From a virus, in the IMG/VR virus record IMGVR_UViG_3300042860_002301, positions 1-57,870 of that record: DNA of 57,870 nucleotides; one strand, 5' to 3'. The notes below the pieces were generated by a model. It did no database searches, was not told the DNA's origin, and saw only the letters and a program-made list of their open reading frames with translations. A program made the translations under genes and the position numbers. The stretch's first letter is position 1, and each line of letters opens with the position of its first letter. Below, piece by piece: positions 29,218 to 37,741 of this stretch.

Positions 29218-29547
29218 TCAGGCAAAATCCCCGGCGTACTCAGGCTCGGCCTTGGATCGACTGCCGCAGAGCTGGAGCGTGCGGACCTTCAGCACAGCCT
29301 TGCTGCGCTGCTGCCCGTCCTTCTCCCACTTCTGCGTTTGGAACTCCCCCTCCACCAGCACGGACGTTCCCTTGGTCACGTAGCCGATGGCGCCGTTGGG
29401 CTTCCACCACTCGCAATCAAAGAACTCCACGCTGTCCTTGTAGCCATTGACGGCAATGCCGAACTTGGCCACTTCGTTCTCACCGACTTGGCGGATCTCG
29501 GGATCCTTGGTCACATTCCCGAGAGCAACGAAACGCTGGTAACCCAT
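29218..29547 (-). CDS. ssb: Single-stranded DNA-binding protein
   Basis: 109 residues from ATG 29547. The OB-fold pattern is clear: QRFVALGNVTKDPEIRQVG, then FGIAVNGYKDSVEFFDCEWW, and GTSVLVEGEFQTQKWEKDGQ. The usual acidic C-terminal tip of bacterial SSBs is absent (ends EYAGDFA). It is shorter than bacterial SSB (about 170). Works with the adjacent annealase and exonuclease. Confidence 0.9.
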   Translation of the reverse strand: MGYQRFVALGNVTKDPEIRQVGENEVAKFGIAVNGYKDSVEFFDCEWWKPNGAIGYVTKGTSVLVEGEFQTQKWEKDGQQRSKAVLKVRTLQLCGSRSKAEPEYAGDFA

Positions 29548-29549
29548 GA

Positions 29550-30179
29550 TCATTCCTCCTTGTTCTTCCAGACCCTGTTGAACTCCGACTCACAACGCTT
29601 GTAGACCTCCGGAGCCACGGCCTTTTCCTTGGCCCGCAGCCGGACGGTATCCAGATGCTTCTTCGCCGTGGCCTCGTCCTTGGCCTCTGCGATGGCCTTC
29701 TTGGCCTCGGCTTCGTACTGCATGGTCTTGGCGTGATTTGCAGGCTGTGCCTCTGCAATCGCCACGCTCTGCCCATCGTCATCCGCCTCGCCGCTGAACC
29801 CGCCGGCCAGGGCCATGAGCAGCGTCCGCTTGGCGTAGGTCATGGCAGCCCCAAAGGACTGCATGTCGCTCTTGCCCATCAGCAACGGGGCGATGCCCGT
29901 GATGTACTCGCCCGACAGGTGTCGCAGCGTGCCCATGACGATCCACTGACCGTTGACCACGCCCGGCCGGAAGTCCGGAAGAGCGATGCCGTTCTTCGTC
30001 AACGGTCCCCGCAACGCCTCGCAGCACGCCGAGTAGGAGGCGAACTTGCTGCGAAAGTGCGGGTTGGCACTGTCGAACTTCACCACCGGGTAGTCGGCCT
30101 GGGCGGCTGCCAGGGCCTTGGTCAAATGGCCGGTCGCAGGCGAACTGCTCGGGCCCAAGATGTCGTTGTTGTCATTCAT
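29550..30179 (-). CDS. erf: ERF-family single-strand annealing protein
   Basis: 209 residues from ATG 30179 with AGGAGGTGG upstream. ERF signatures: ADYPVVKFDSANPHFRSKF, then ALRGPLTKNGIALPDF and SFGAAMTYAKRTLLMALAGG followed by EADDDG. The C-terminus is a charged helix. It would anneal complementary ends made by the adjacent RecE-like exonuclease for recombination or genome circularisation. Confidence 0.9.
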   Translation of the reverse strand: MNDNNDILGPSSSPATGHLTKALAAAQADYPVVKFDSANPHFRSKFASYSACCEALRGPLTKNGIALPDFRPGVVNGQWIVMGTLRHLSGEYITGIAPLLMGKSDMQSFGAAMTYAKRTLLMALAGGFSGEADDDGQSVAIAEAQPANHAKTMQYEAEAKKAIAEAKDEATAKKHLDTVRLRAKEKAVAPEVYKRCESEFNRVWKNKEE

Positions 30180-31036
30180 ATGATCACCACCTCCTCCTGC
30201 TTGCCGCGGGCCCAACGCGGGATCTCAAGCTCCGTGATCTCTCCGTGATCAGCGGGCATGTAGATGCCGGTCGAACGACGCAGCCGAACCTCCTCCATCA
30301 CGCTGACCAACCGCTGGCCAGCCTCCTCCACCAAGTCATCAGGCAGATGGAACACATGACACGCATAGGGCGGCATGGTCTGAACGAAGACGAACGGCAT
30401 GCGGAACGGCTGGTAACCGACCTGTTCCGCACCGCGGCAGTACAGCCACTGCTGCTCCGCATAGCCGTAGTCAAAGACGCTGCGGTACAGCCGATCCCAG
30501 GGGGCCGAGGTTGTCTTCAGATCCCACCACAGTTCCGGGGTCACGCCGTCCGGACGCACCTTGAGAAGGTGTCCATGCTCGTCCTGCCAGAAGACTGACA
30601 ACTGCGTCTCGGAGGTCTGGTCCATCAACGCCTTGGCGGCACCGTTGGCCTCCAGGCTTTCGACCATCCTCCTGTAGACCCACGCCTGATCCGCCGTGCA
30701 GCAGATGCCGGTCTGGGCCGCCTCCCACTCCCGGTATGCCTTGGTGCTGCGGGAGCCGTTGGCCCCCAGCACCTCATCCGGCGGGATGCAGACCAGGGAG
30801 TCGAAGGTCTTCCCAGCACACAGGCCCATGACGATCTCATCGAACTCCCCGCCACGCTTGGTGGCCGAGTTGCCGGTGAACAGGGGGTAGCCCTGGTCCA
30901 GCCACTGCTGGGCCTCGCCACCGCCCTTGAGGACAGCTAGCAGGAATGACCGGCTGTCGAACGCCTTGAGCGAGTGGTAGGCACTGCTCGCCATGCCGAT
31001 GACCTTCACCGGCCCGTTAGAAACATCGATGTCCAT
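30176..31036 (-). CDS. RecE-like/YqaJ-type PD-(D/E)XK exonuclease
   Basis: 286 residues. KVRPDGVTPELWWDLKTT gives the catalytic D...D-x-K, and FDYGYAEQQWLYCRGAEQVG the downstream Gln/Tyr helix typical of RecE C-terminal (DUF3799-like) nucleases. First gene of the recombination operon, with GGAGGTG upstream and directly coupled to ERF. It would degrade one strand from duplex ends. Confidence 0.85.
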   Translation of the reverse strand: MDIDVSNGPVKVIGMASSAYHSLKAFDSRSFLLAVLKGGGEAQQWLDQGYPLFTGNSATKRGGEFDEIVMGLCAGKTFDSLVCIPPDEVLGANGSRSTKAYREWEAAQTGICCTADQAWVYRRMVESLEANGAAKALMDQTSETQLSVFWQDEHGHLLKVRPDGVTPELWWDLKTTSAPWDRLYRSVFDYGYAEQQWLYCRGAEQVGYQPFRMPFVFVQTMPPYACHVFHLPDDLVEEAGQRLVSVMEEVRLRRSTGIYMPADHGEITELEIPRWARGKQEEVVII

Positions 31037-31052
31037 ATGTACACCTCCGAGG

Positions 31053-31075
31053 AAAAAAACAGCCCGTCCGTGGGC
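31053..31075 (-). terminator. Short hairpin plus T-tract in the recombination leader
   Basis: On the minus strand GCCC-N6-GGGC (31075-31062) is followed by T7 (31059-31053) just before the ribosome binding site of the exonuclease gene. The stem is only four pairs. It may be an attenuator or a weak terminator for upstream transcription. Confidence 0.35.
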
Positions 31076-31255
31076 GACCGTCCGATCCTTCAGCCCTTCC
31101 GTGGGCGGAGCCTCCTGAACGCTTTGCCAAACTGTCCGGCGACAAGAAGGCCGAGACAGAGTTCCATTTGGTGCAGCCAGACAAGGGCTGCGAGAACGGC
31201 CAGATAGACCGTGTCTAAGATTGGCTCAACTCGCTCAAACAGGGCGAGGAGCGAC

Positions 31256-31284
31256 GGGCCGCTAACCAACTGAGCTAGTTGCCC
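31256..31284 (-). other. tRNA D-arm fragment, candidate attP core
   Basis: The minus strand reads GGGCAACTAGCTCAGTTGG then TTAGCGGCCC, the acceptor 5' strand and D-arm of a typical bacterial tRNA (TAGCTCAGTTGGTTAG is near universal). No anticodon or T arm follows, so it is not a functional tRNA. It lies 80 bases upstream of the integrase, the usual place for attP, and would match a host tRNA gene used as attB. Confidence 0.6.
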
Positions 31285-31365
31285 GAAGCTCTGAAAAGGG
31301 CGATTTTCCTGGGACTTGAAAACCTTGAATAGATGGGTAGAACGTCCCCCAGAAGAGGGCACCCC

Positions 31366-32193
31366 ATGACGCTGCTGCAACTTGCCAGGATCTACCACAA
31401 CCGCGTAGGAGGCTCCCCCGGCTACCTGGAACAACTGGAGGTGTTCGTCCGCCGCCTTGACTGGCAGGCGAGCGACCTCAACCCAGAGAGGATTGATTCC
31501 TACCTGACTGATGCCCTGAAGCATCTGGCTCCCTCCACCGTCAGAAATCACAGGAAAATGCTGCGGGTTCTGCTGCATTTCGCCGCCTCCGAGCGACTTG
31601 TGGACGCCAGTATACTCAGGCCCCTCCGGAGAGTCAAGCAGCTCCCCCCCAACCCGAGGGCGTGGAGCCATGAGGAAATCCGTTCGCTTCTGGCGGTAGC
31701 TGCGAACATGACCGGGGGACGCAAATGCCCGCGCAACAAGCTGGCGAGGGCGTGGATCCTGACGGCCTACTCCACCGGCCTGCGTCTGGATGACTTGCTG
31801 TCGATCAGGCATGACCAAATCCGTGGCCAACGTATCTGCCCCAGCCAGCACAAGGTGGGATGGCCCCATGTGTGCTGGCTGGATGACAACGCCCTGGCAG
31901 CCTTACGACAACTGCCGATCCTTGGGCCGCGTATCTTTGGCGACTTGATCTGCCGAGACAAGGCCATGGCCATGATGCGGCACCTGACCCGTGTCGCCGG
32001 GCTGCCTGGCAGCACTAAGTTTCTGCGGCGATCCGGGGCGACCTACTGCGAGATCGCCGGGAAAGACGCCACTGGACACTTAGGACATAGAAGCCCTGGC
32101 ATGAAGGCTTACTACGTGGACAGGCTGCTGGTGGCCGAGGAGAAGCGGCAGGAACCTACGGCTCCACCGCTAGAACTTTCCAGCACCAATTGA
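31366..32193 (+). CDS. int: Tyrosine recombinase (integrase)
   Basis: 275 residues from ATG 31366 (a start at 31333 is possible). SAM-like N-terminal domain, then the catalytic domain with box I Arg in TAYSTGLRLDDLLSI, a box II-like FLRRSGATYCEIAG (the usual HxxR is altered to LxxS-type, with Arg retained) and GHRSPGMKAYYVD with the terminal Tyr nucleophile. At 275 residues it is compact. It marks the phage as temperate and sits beside a tRNA-like attP candidate. Its 3' end overlaps the minus-strand structural operon by 24 bases. Confidence 0.82.
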   Translation: MTLLQLARIYHNRVGGSPGYLEQLEVFVRRLDWQASDLNPERIDSYLTDALKHLAPSTVRNHRKMLRVLLHFAASERLVDASILRPLRRVKQLPPNPRAWSHEEIRSLLAVAANMTGGRKCPRNKLARAWILTAYSTGLRLDDLLSIRHDQIRGQRICPSQHKVGWPHVCWLDDNALAALRQLPILGPRIFGDLICRDKAMAMMRHLTRVAGLPGSTKFLRRSGATYCEIAGKDATGHLGHRSPGMKAYYVDRLLVAEEKRQEPTAPPLELSSTN

Positions 32194-32616
32194 CGGCGTG
32201 GGGGTCTTCCGGTCCATGAGGAGCCCCCACAGGATCCCATCCGCCGCTGCCTTCTGCTCGGGCGTGTACGGTCCAGCCGATGGGTCACCAGACAGAATGC
32301 GGGCGACGATGGTGTGGCGGGCCATTTGCGGCTGCTGCCCGTAGGCCGTCTTGGAGAAGAACTGCTGCTGGCCTGGCGTGATGGGGAATCCGTGGATGGT
32401 GCCCTTGTCCATCATGTGCAGGCGGGCGGATTCGTTCAGGGCCACCGAATCCTTTTCCGCAGGCGAGAGCTGCGAGTAAGGGTTCAGCACCACCTTCTGG
32501 TCCGGGGCTGCATACCCAGCGACCGCGGGATTCTTGGCGAAGAATGCCTCCTCGCCCCAGTACGGATCGCGCTGTCCATACTTAGACCGCAGCAGATCGG
32601 CGCGGTAATCACCCAC
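32170..32616 (-). CDS. Last gene of the structural operon, unknown
   Basis: 148 residues from GTG 32616, overlapping the previous stop by eight bases. Contains WGEEAFFAKNPAVAGYAAPD and an NESARLHMMDKGTIHGFPIT stretch. Helical; possibly a minor virion or ejection protein. No family recognised. Converges with the integrase (24-base antisense overlap). Confidence 0.65.
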   Translation of the reverse strand: MGDYRADLLRSKYGQRDPYWGEEAFFAKNPAVAGYAAPDQKVVLNPYSQLSPAEKDSVALNESARLHMMDKGTIHGFPITPGQQQFFSKTAYGQQPQMARHTIVARILSGDPSAGPYTPEQKAAADGILWGLLMDRKTPTPSIGAGKF

Positions 32617-35600
32617 CGTTGAGAGCCCCTAGCATCTCTAGCGGATCTGCGGCCATCTTCTTCTTCTGCCGTGCCCGCTTTGCCGCTTCGCTTTGGATGA
32701 TCTTGTACAAGAGGTACAAGTCCTTCTGCTCCTTCGGCATGGCCCGCAGCACATCCTCTGGGACCGTGATGTTCTCATAGGTCCGGACGCCGGGCGTTGT
32801 CTCCAGGATGCTGTTGAGCATGTCCCGAGCGGCTTGCCGCTTGGCCCGATCCTGGTCAATGTCGGTGAGCTTGGCACCGGCCAGGAGGTTCCATGCTGCC
32901 TTGGTGTACTTGTCTGCCGGGGCTAGGCGGTCATCGGTGAACTGTCGGTACATGCCGAGGGCACGGGTGCCGAACGGCACAAAGTTGGTGACCACCTGCT
33001 CTAGCGGTCGGCCGATCTCACCGAAGTCCCGCTCTAGGACTGAGTACAGGTCTGTGAGATCCCGGCCGGAATAGAGCTGCCGGTTGGTGAAATACTCAAT
33101 CGGGGCTTTGATGATCGGGCTGGTCATGCCCAGCAGATTGGAGCCGGTCTGGCGGATGGTGTCGGCAATCCGGGACGAGGTGGTGGCACCCACGCCGGGC
33201 GTGACGGTGTTGAAGAACGCCTCCCATGGAGCGTCGATGCTCGTCAGGAACCGTTGCAGGTTGGGATTGCCAGAGCCCCACTCGGGCGGAAGCGGAATGG
33301 CAGCCGACCGCCGCAGATGCTCGGGGATGAAGTTGTCTTCGCTCGGCTCCGTGCCGCGGGTGACCGCACGGATCGACTGCCCCATCAGACCGCCGGGGCG
33401 ATAGAGCGTGTTGTTGACGATGCTCGGGACAATGCCCTTCTGGAAACTATAGAAGGGCAGCGCCCGCTTCAGGACGTTGCGCTCAAAGGATGTGAAAGCC
33501 TGGGGCGAATAGTCCACCTGGCTGAGACGCACCAAGTCGGCCGCCTCTCCAGGATCCACGCCCTTCCGCAACTGGTTGAGGAACACGCCGCCCCGCAGGG
33601 CATCTTCCGACACCGATCCAACGGCATCGTTCAGTACCAGGAACGGATTGCGATTCCGGGTCGGCGCCCGGTCGGTGATGCCGACGCCACGCAGGCTGAA
33701 GAAATCGTTGGCAAAGTCTCCCCAGGAGCGGTTTGGATTTAAGAACGCCCGCCCAACGCTCTGGTCATTGCCAGCCCCAAGCCAGCCGCCGCGGATCTGC
33801 TGCTCGGGCAGGCCGCTGATATCGTCCAGGATGTTGCCGCCACCGATGCGATTGGCCGCAGTCAGGTCTTGGAATCGGGCTACACGTTGCGCGGGATTGA
33901 GTCCCTGGAATCCCGGGGCATTCTCCAGCCGGCGGGCCAGCGCGTCGGTGTTGCCCATGGAGGCCCGGAGAGCGGCGTACCAGTCACCAGGATTGAAGGC
34001 CCCGAACGTGCCGGCATTGAGCATGCCCGAATAGGTGTTGCGGGTGTGGAACGCTGGGCTGGCGAGGGCACCCACCTTAAAGGCATTGGTGAACCCATCC
34101 AGCAGGCCAACCATTCCACGCTCGGCATCGCCCGCCCGCGAAGAGTTGACCACCGTCAGCATCTGCTCCACCAGCCGCTCGGGCACGGCGAGGTTGGTGA
34201 TGTCGGCGCCGAACCGCCGCTGCCAAACTTGCCGCAGGTTGTCTGGATCGAATCCGAGGCGACGAGCGGCATCGGTGAGTTGCACCATGCCATCCGCCAG
34301 CCCGTTGGACCCAATCACAGCGGTGGCCTCTTCCAGCCGCGGGATCAGCCGCTCGGCGTTCGCTATCACGCGGCTCTGGCCACGCTCATAGCGAGACAGG
34401 TTTGTCCAGCCTGGGGTGTCGAAGATGCCCGTCCCGGTCTGGGCAAACTGCTGGTCCGAGCCGCGCAGCAAGTTGACGAGTTTGTCCTGCCGTTGCTGGA
34501 GCGACCGCACGGCCTCGGCCATCATCTGCTGCTGGGCCGGTGGGGCGGCGTTTTGGTACGCAGCAGACGCCTGGAGGTTAGAGATATCCTCCCGAAACGG
34601 ACGGGCGATCCCGAGTTGATCGAAGGCATCGTCCAGCAGGTCGCGGGCCGGGATCTGGTCAGCGGCAATCAGGCGCCGCTGGAGATCGGCCGCATCGAAC
34701 GGCAGGCCGGTTGGTGTCCCCGGTGCAGACTGGAGCGCCCGGCCACCCGTCAGCAGGCGGAAGGTTCGCTGCCCGCCCGGGATGTCGGTGTACTCCTGTC
34801 GGCTGCGACCGAAGTTGTCGGCCGTATCCATCAGCGTCTGACTGCGTCCCCACGGCTTCTCCACACGCCCCGTGGCATTGGGACGCACGGGATCCATGAG
34901 TCGCTCAAACCACTTCAACTGCCGCGGGAAGAAGCCCGTGCCAGATGCCCCACGCCAATCCCTGTCGGGGAGGCCAGAGGCGACGGCGTTTTGCCTGGCC
35001 TGCTGCACGGCATCCATGTACGTGTCCCGCATGCCGCGGAACTCGGGCACGTTCTCCAGCACCCAGTCGGCCACGGCATCGCCGCTGCTTTTGGGCATAG
35101 GCCCGTACGCGCCAGCGGCAGATGGGACAGCGGACGATTCGACATAATCCACCAACGCACGCTGAACGTCGGTGCTGTTGAACCGCCGCAGCGAGTCGGG
35201 GATCGCAGCGGGGACATTGGCAGCCCCAGCGGCACGCATGCCAGCCGCCACATCCTCGGCGTCCACACCAAGCGCTTCGCGGAGCTGCCGCTGACGAAGT
35301 AGTTCTCTCGCCTCATCCGCCCGGGAGGCGTTCATCTTGGAAATGCGGGAATCCCACTGGAGGTCGGGATTTAGCGTGCCGCCTGACGGGCCGTGGAATC
35401 CGGCGTACAGCGCATTGACAACAGGGGCGGTGTACGGGTTTCGCTTAGAGGCTTCGCCCAAGGCATCTAAGCCTTCGGCCAATCGGTTGCCAAACCGCTC
35501 GCCAAAGACATCGGTGCTGACTCCGATGTTGGTGCCGGGGATCCTGACATCCATGAGCCTGGCGGCGCTGCCTGTCAGATCGTTTGGATCGACGCCATAT

Positions 35601-36265
35601 CGCCGAGCCTGCTGTTGCCAGCGAGCAAGCGCCTCAGCCCGCGCGGTTGGGTCCGCGATCTCGGCCAACGCCTGCTCTGGCGTGATGGACCGCATGTAGC
35701 TGCGCACGCCGCGGCCTGCCGGTCGCCCTGCACCGGCCGCTGTCCCGGCCCATGCCTGCTCTGCCGCGTTTCGCAGAAGTCCCGTCGCCTTCATCGCCTT
35801 GCCAGTCTGCGTCAATGCGCCGCGGCCAAGGATGGACAGAGGGTTGGCCCAGGTGAATGGATCCAGAAGCACCTCGGCGGCGAGCGATCCGGCGAAGTTG
35901 CCCCACGTATCCTTGTTGCCAATCATGCCGTACTGCCGCAGCAGCTCACGGCCGGTGACGCGCTCCTCAGAATCCCCAAGAAACGACAGCGGCTTACCCG
36001 CCAGCAAGCCACGCACTAAAGCCCCAGGAGTGTCGAACAACCACCCGGCAGTGGCTAGGCCAGAAGACCCAACCTGTGCCAGGGAGTTGAGCAGGCCGCT
36101 CTTCTCTTCCTGCGGCATGAGGTCGGCAATCGTCGCTCGCTGACGCCCAAGAGGAGCGATGCCAAGTATATCCGTGTCCTCGTCGGGAGGCAGAAGGCCC
36201 ATCGCAGCCTGCTGCTTGAGGAGATCGTACGGATCATAGATGTCAAAAAGCGGCGACTGTGCCAT
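32609..36265 (-). CDS. Large internal virion/ejection-like protein
   Basis: 1218 residues, the largest gene here. The N-terminal MAQSPLFDIYDPYDLLKQQA is followed by hydrophobic patches (GWLFDTPGALVRGLLAG, NFAGSLAAEVLLDPFTWANP) and long Gln/Arg/Ala-rich helices. PFYSFQKGIVPSIVNNTLYR lies late in the protein. The size, helical content and position after tail genes fit podovirus internal virion proteins ejected with DNA. No catalytic motif (for example transglycosylase) is evident. Confidence 0.7.
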   Translation of the reverse strand: MAQSPLFDIYDPYDLLKQQAAMGLLPPDEDTDILGIAPLGRQRATIADLMPQEEKSGLLNSLAQVGSSGLATAGWLFDTPGALVRGLLAGKPLSFLGDSEERVTGRELLRQYGMIGNKDTWGNFAGSLAAEVLLDPFTWANPLSILGRGALTQTGKAMKATGLLRNAAEQAWAGTAAGAGRPAGRGVRSYMRSITPEQALAEIADPTARAEALARWQQQARRYGVDPNDLTGSAARLMDVRIPGTNIGVSTDVFGERFGNRLAEGLDALGEASKRNPYTAPVVNALYAGFHGPSGGTLNPDLQWDSRISKMNASRADEARELLRQRQLREALGVDAEDVAAGMRAAGAANVPAAIPDSLRRFNSTDVQRALVDYVESSAVPSAAGAYGPMPKSSGDAVADWVLENVPEFRGMRDTYMDAVQQARQNAVASGLPDRDWRGASGTGFFPRQLKWFERLMDPVRPNATGRVEKPWGRSQTLMDTADNFGRSRQEYTDIPGGQRTFRLLTGGRALQSAPGTPTGLPFDAADLQRRLIAADQIPARDLLDDAFDQLGIARPFREDISNLQASAAYQNAAPPAQQQMMAEAVRSLQQRQDKLVNLLRGSDQQFAQTGTGIFDTPGWTNLSRYERGQSRVIANAERLIPRLEEATAVIGSNGLADGMVQLTDAARRLGFDPDNLRQVWQRRFGADITNLAVPERLVEQMLTVVNSSRAGDAERGMVGLLDGFTNAFKVGALASPAFHTRNTYSGMLNAGTFGAFNPGDWYAALRASMGNTDALARRLENAPGFQGLNPAQRVARFQDLTAANRIGGGNILDDISGLPEQQIRGGWLGAGNDQSVGRAFLNPNRSWGDFANDFFSLRGVGITDRAPTRNRNPFLVLNDAVGSVSEDALRGGVFLNQLRKGVDPGEAADLVRLSQVDYSPQAFTSFERNVLKRALPFYSFQKGIVPSIVNNTLYRPGGLMGQSIRAVTRGTEPSEDNFIPEHLRRSAAIPLPPEWGSGNPNLQRFLTSIDAPWEAFFNTVTPGVGATTSSRIADTIRQTGSNLLGMTSPIIKAPIEYFTNRQLYSGRDLTDLYSVLERDFGEIGRPLEQVVTNFVPFGTRALGMYRQFTDDRLAPADKYTKAAWNLLAGAKLTDIDQDRAKRQAARDMLNSILETTPGVRTYENITVPEDVLRAMPKEQKDLYLLYKIIQSEAAKRARQKKKMAADPLEMLGALNGG

Positions 36266-37734
36266 TAAGAATCCATCGGAACGTACTTCGGCCTGCCGGG
36301 GCGTGCAGGAGGCGGAGTTCCAGGATTAGCTCCTGCGGCAGGAGCGGCGGGCTTCACGGTAACGGGACGCGGGCGCGCTGGTTCAGAAGTCTGATTGAAC
36401 CACCATCGCTCGCGGTTCGCGGACGCCCACGCGGCCGCCTCGGCCTCGGCAGGCTTCATGTTATACGGCGGTTCCTGGAGACGCCTTGCGAGACGCTGCT
36501 CGCTTTCATAACTAAACCCACCCCAGTCATTGTCCATGGAGTCGCGGAGGCGGTCTATTTCGCCAATCCCCTGCTCGCTGTCCCATCTGCCGTCAGCAAT
36601 GTCCTTGACGCCAGCGGCCGAGGGGTTGGTCTGCCGCAATTGAGTGTCAGCCTGCTGCGCCGCCAGGGCGGCCTGCTCGGGCGTGACCTGCTGGAAGCCG
36701 CGACCCTGCGCAACGCGCAGCCCCAGGTCCGTGAGTTGCTGATTGTGCATGGCCTCAACACCAAGCGGCGTGGGCCCGAAGTTGAGCGGGCCACCAGGCC
36801 GGTTGGCATTCAACGCTGCGTTCTGCTGATTCAGGATGGCAGACTGCATGGCCGGATCCAGGCCGGGCAGCGCCAGCGCCCCAGCGTAGTTTCCGGCACG
36901 CATCATTACCGTGGCGCGCCACTGGAGTTCACGGGCCTGCTTGTCCGCCTGTCGCTGGTTAGCGGCGGCAAGACGCAAGTCGTTGTCAGACATCTTCGGC
37001 CCGGTGCCGTCTTCGTTCTTTTCCGTGGCAACGTCCTGGCTCAAGCCAGCCTCACGCGCCCACCGAGGACGGCTGACGTTCTGGGTGTAGCGCGCGTCGG
37101 CCGCGTTCCTCTCCGCAATCTCCTGATCGGTTGGCTTGTGAACCGGGATGACATCCGTGCCAACCCCTCGCCCCTGCTCGCGAGCCGCAAGCCACTTGGC
37201 GCCGGTGCCAGGCCCATACTTCTGCTCCAGCATTGCGGCGTGCGCCTTGTCACTCTCTGCCTGCTTTGCCGCCTCGCGCGCCGCAAACTCCTGCGGGCGA
37301 TACCGCTGCATCTCGTCGGGGTTGTCTTCCAGGAACTGATTCCAGCGCGCCTGTTGTTCAGGAGTTCCTGGATCGACGGGCGTCTGAGGGTGCAGGCCAG
37401 AGCGAATGATGCGGCCTGCCTCACGGGCATGGGCCTCGCTGCTGTCCCACTGCTCCTGCAACTGCGGCGAGGCTGGCCCAAGGCCGGCGGGATCGCTTCC
37501 TGGACGCTCCAGCCCCGGTCGCTGCGGTGCAGCAGAGCGAATTTCCGGCTCCATGGCAATCGGCGTGGCCGAGGCTTCCAGGTCGGCAGCGACGTTGGCT
37601 GGCTCGCTGGACCATCCCGGAAGAGCGCCGCGGCGTGCCAGTTCCTGCTTGGCGGCTTCGGACAGGCCAGTGCCATCGTCGTTGTTCAGGTAGCCCAGAA
37701 GCTCGTCGTTGCTCTTGTTCGCCAGCCAACTCAT
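36265..37734 (-). CDS. Gln/Ala/Pro-rich virion protein
   Basis: 489 residues starting MSWLANKSNDELLGYLNNDD. Long low-complexity Ala/Gln helices (EQAALAAQQADTQLRQ) and a Pro-rich C-terminus (PAAPAAGANPGTPPPARPG). Its stop shares one base with the next gene's start. Probably an internal virion or tail-associated protein; no family recognised. Confidence 0.65.
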   Translation of the reverse strand: MSWLANKSNDELLGYLNNDDGTGLSEAAKQELARRGALPGWSSEPANVAADLEASATPIAMEPEIRSAAPQRPGLERPGSDPAGLGPASPQLQEQWDSSEAHAREAGRIIRSGLHPQTPVDPGTPEQQARWNQFLEDNPDEMQRYRPQEFAAREAAKQAESDKAHAAMLEQKYGPGTGAKWLAAREQGRGVGTDVIPVHKPTDQEIAERNAADARYTQNVSRPRWAREAGLSQDVATEKNEDGTGPKMSDNDLRLAAANQRQADKQARELQWRATVMMRAGNYAGALALPGLDPAMQSAILNQQNAALNANRPGGPLNFGPTPLGVEAMHNQQLTDLGLRVAQGRGFQQVTPEQAALAAQQADTQLRQTNPSAAGVKDIADGRWDSEQGIGEIDRLRDSMDNDWGGFSYESEQRLARRLQEPPYNMKPAEAEAAAWASANRERWWFNQTSEPARPRPVTVKPAAPAAGANPGTPPPARPGRPKYVPMDS

Positions 37735-37741
37735 TCCAACC

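Larger units (their letters stand above)
31037..31365. other. Divergent intergenic region with candidate attP
   Basis: About 330 bases between the recombination operon (minus) and the integrase (plus). It contains a minus-strand hairpin with T7 run at 31053-31075, a direct repeat of TCCGTGGGCG (about 31067 and 31097), and a tRNA-derived segment at 31256-31284. No gene is supported; the long minus-strand frame across it is a shadow of the integrase. Confidence 0.5.

Noticed and set aside
31090-31869. 259-residue minus-strand ORF
   Set aside because: Shadow of the integrase; catalytic motifs are in the plus frame.
33869-35302. 477-residue plus-strand ORF
   Set aside because: Antisense shadow of the 1218-residue virion gene; GC-rich DNA keeps the frame open.
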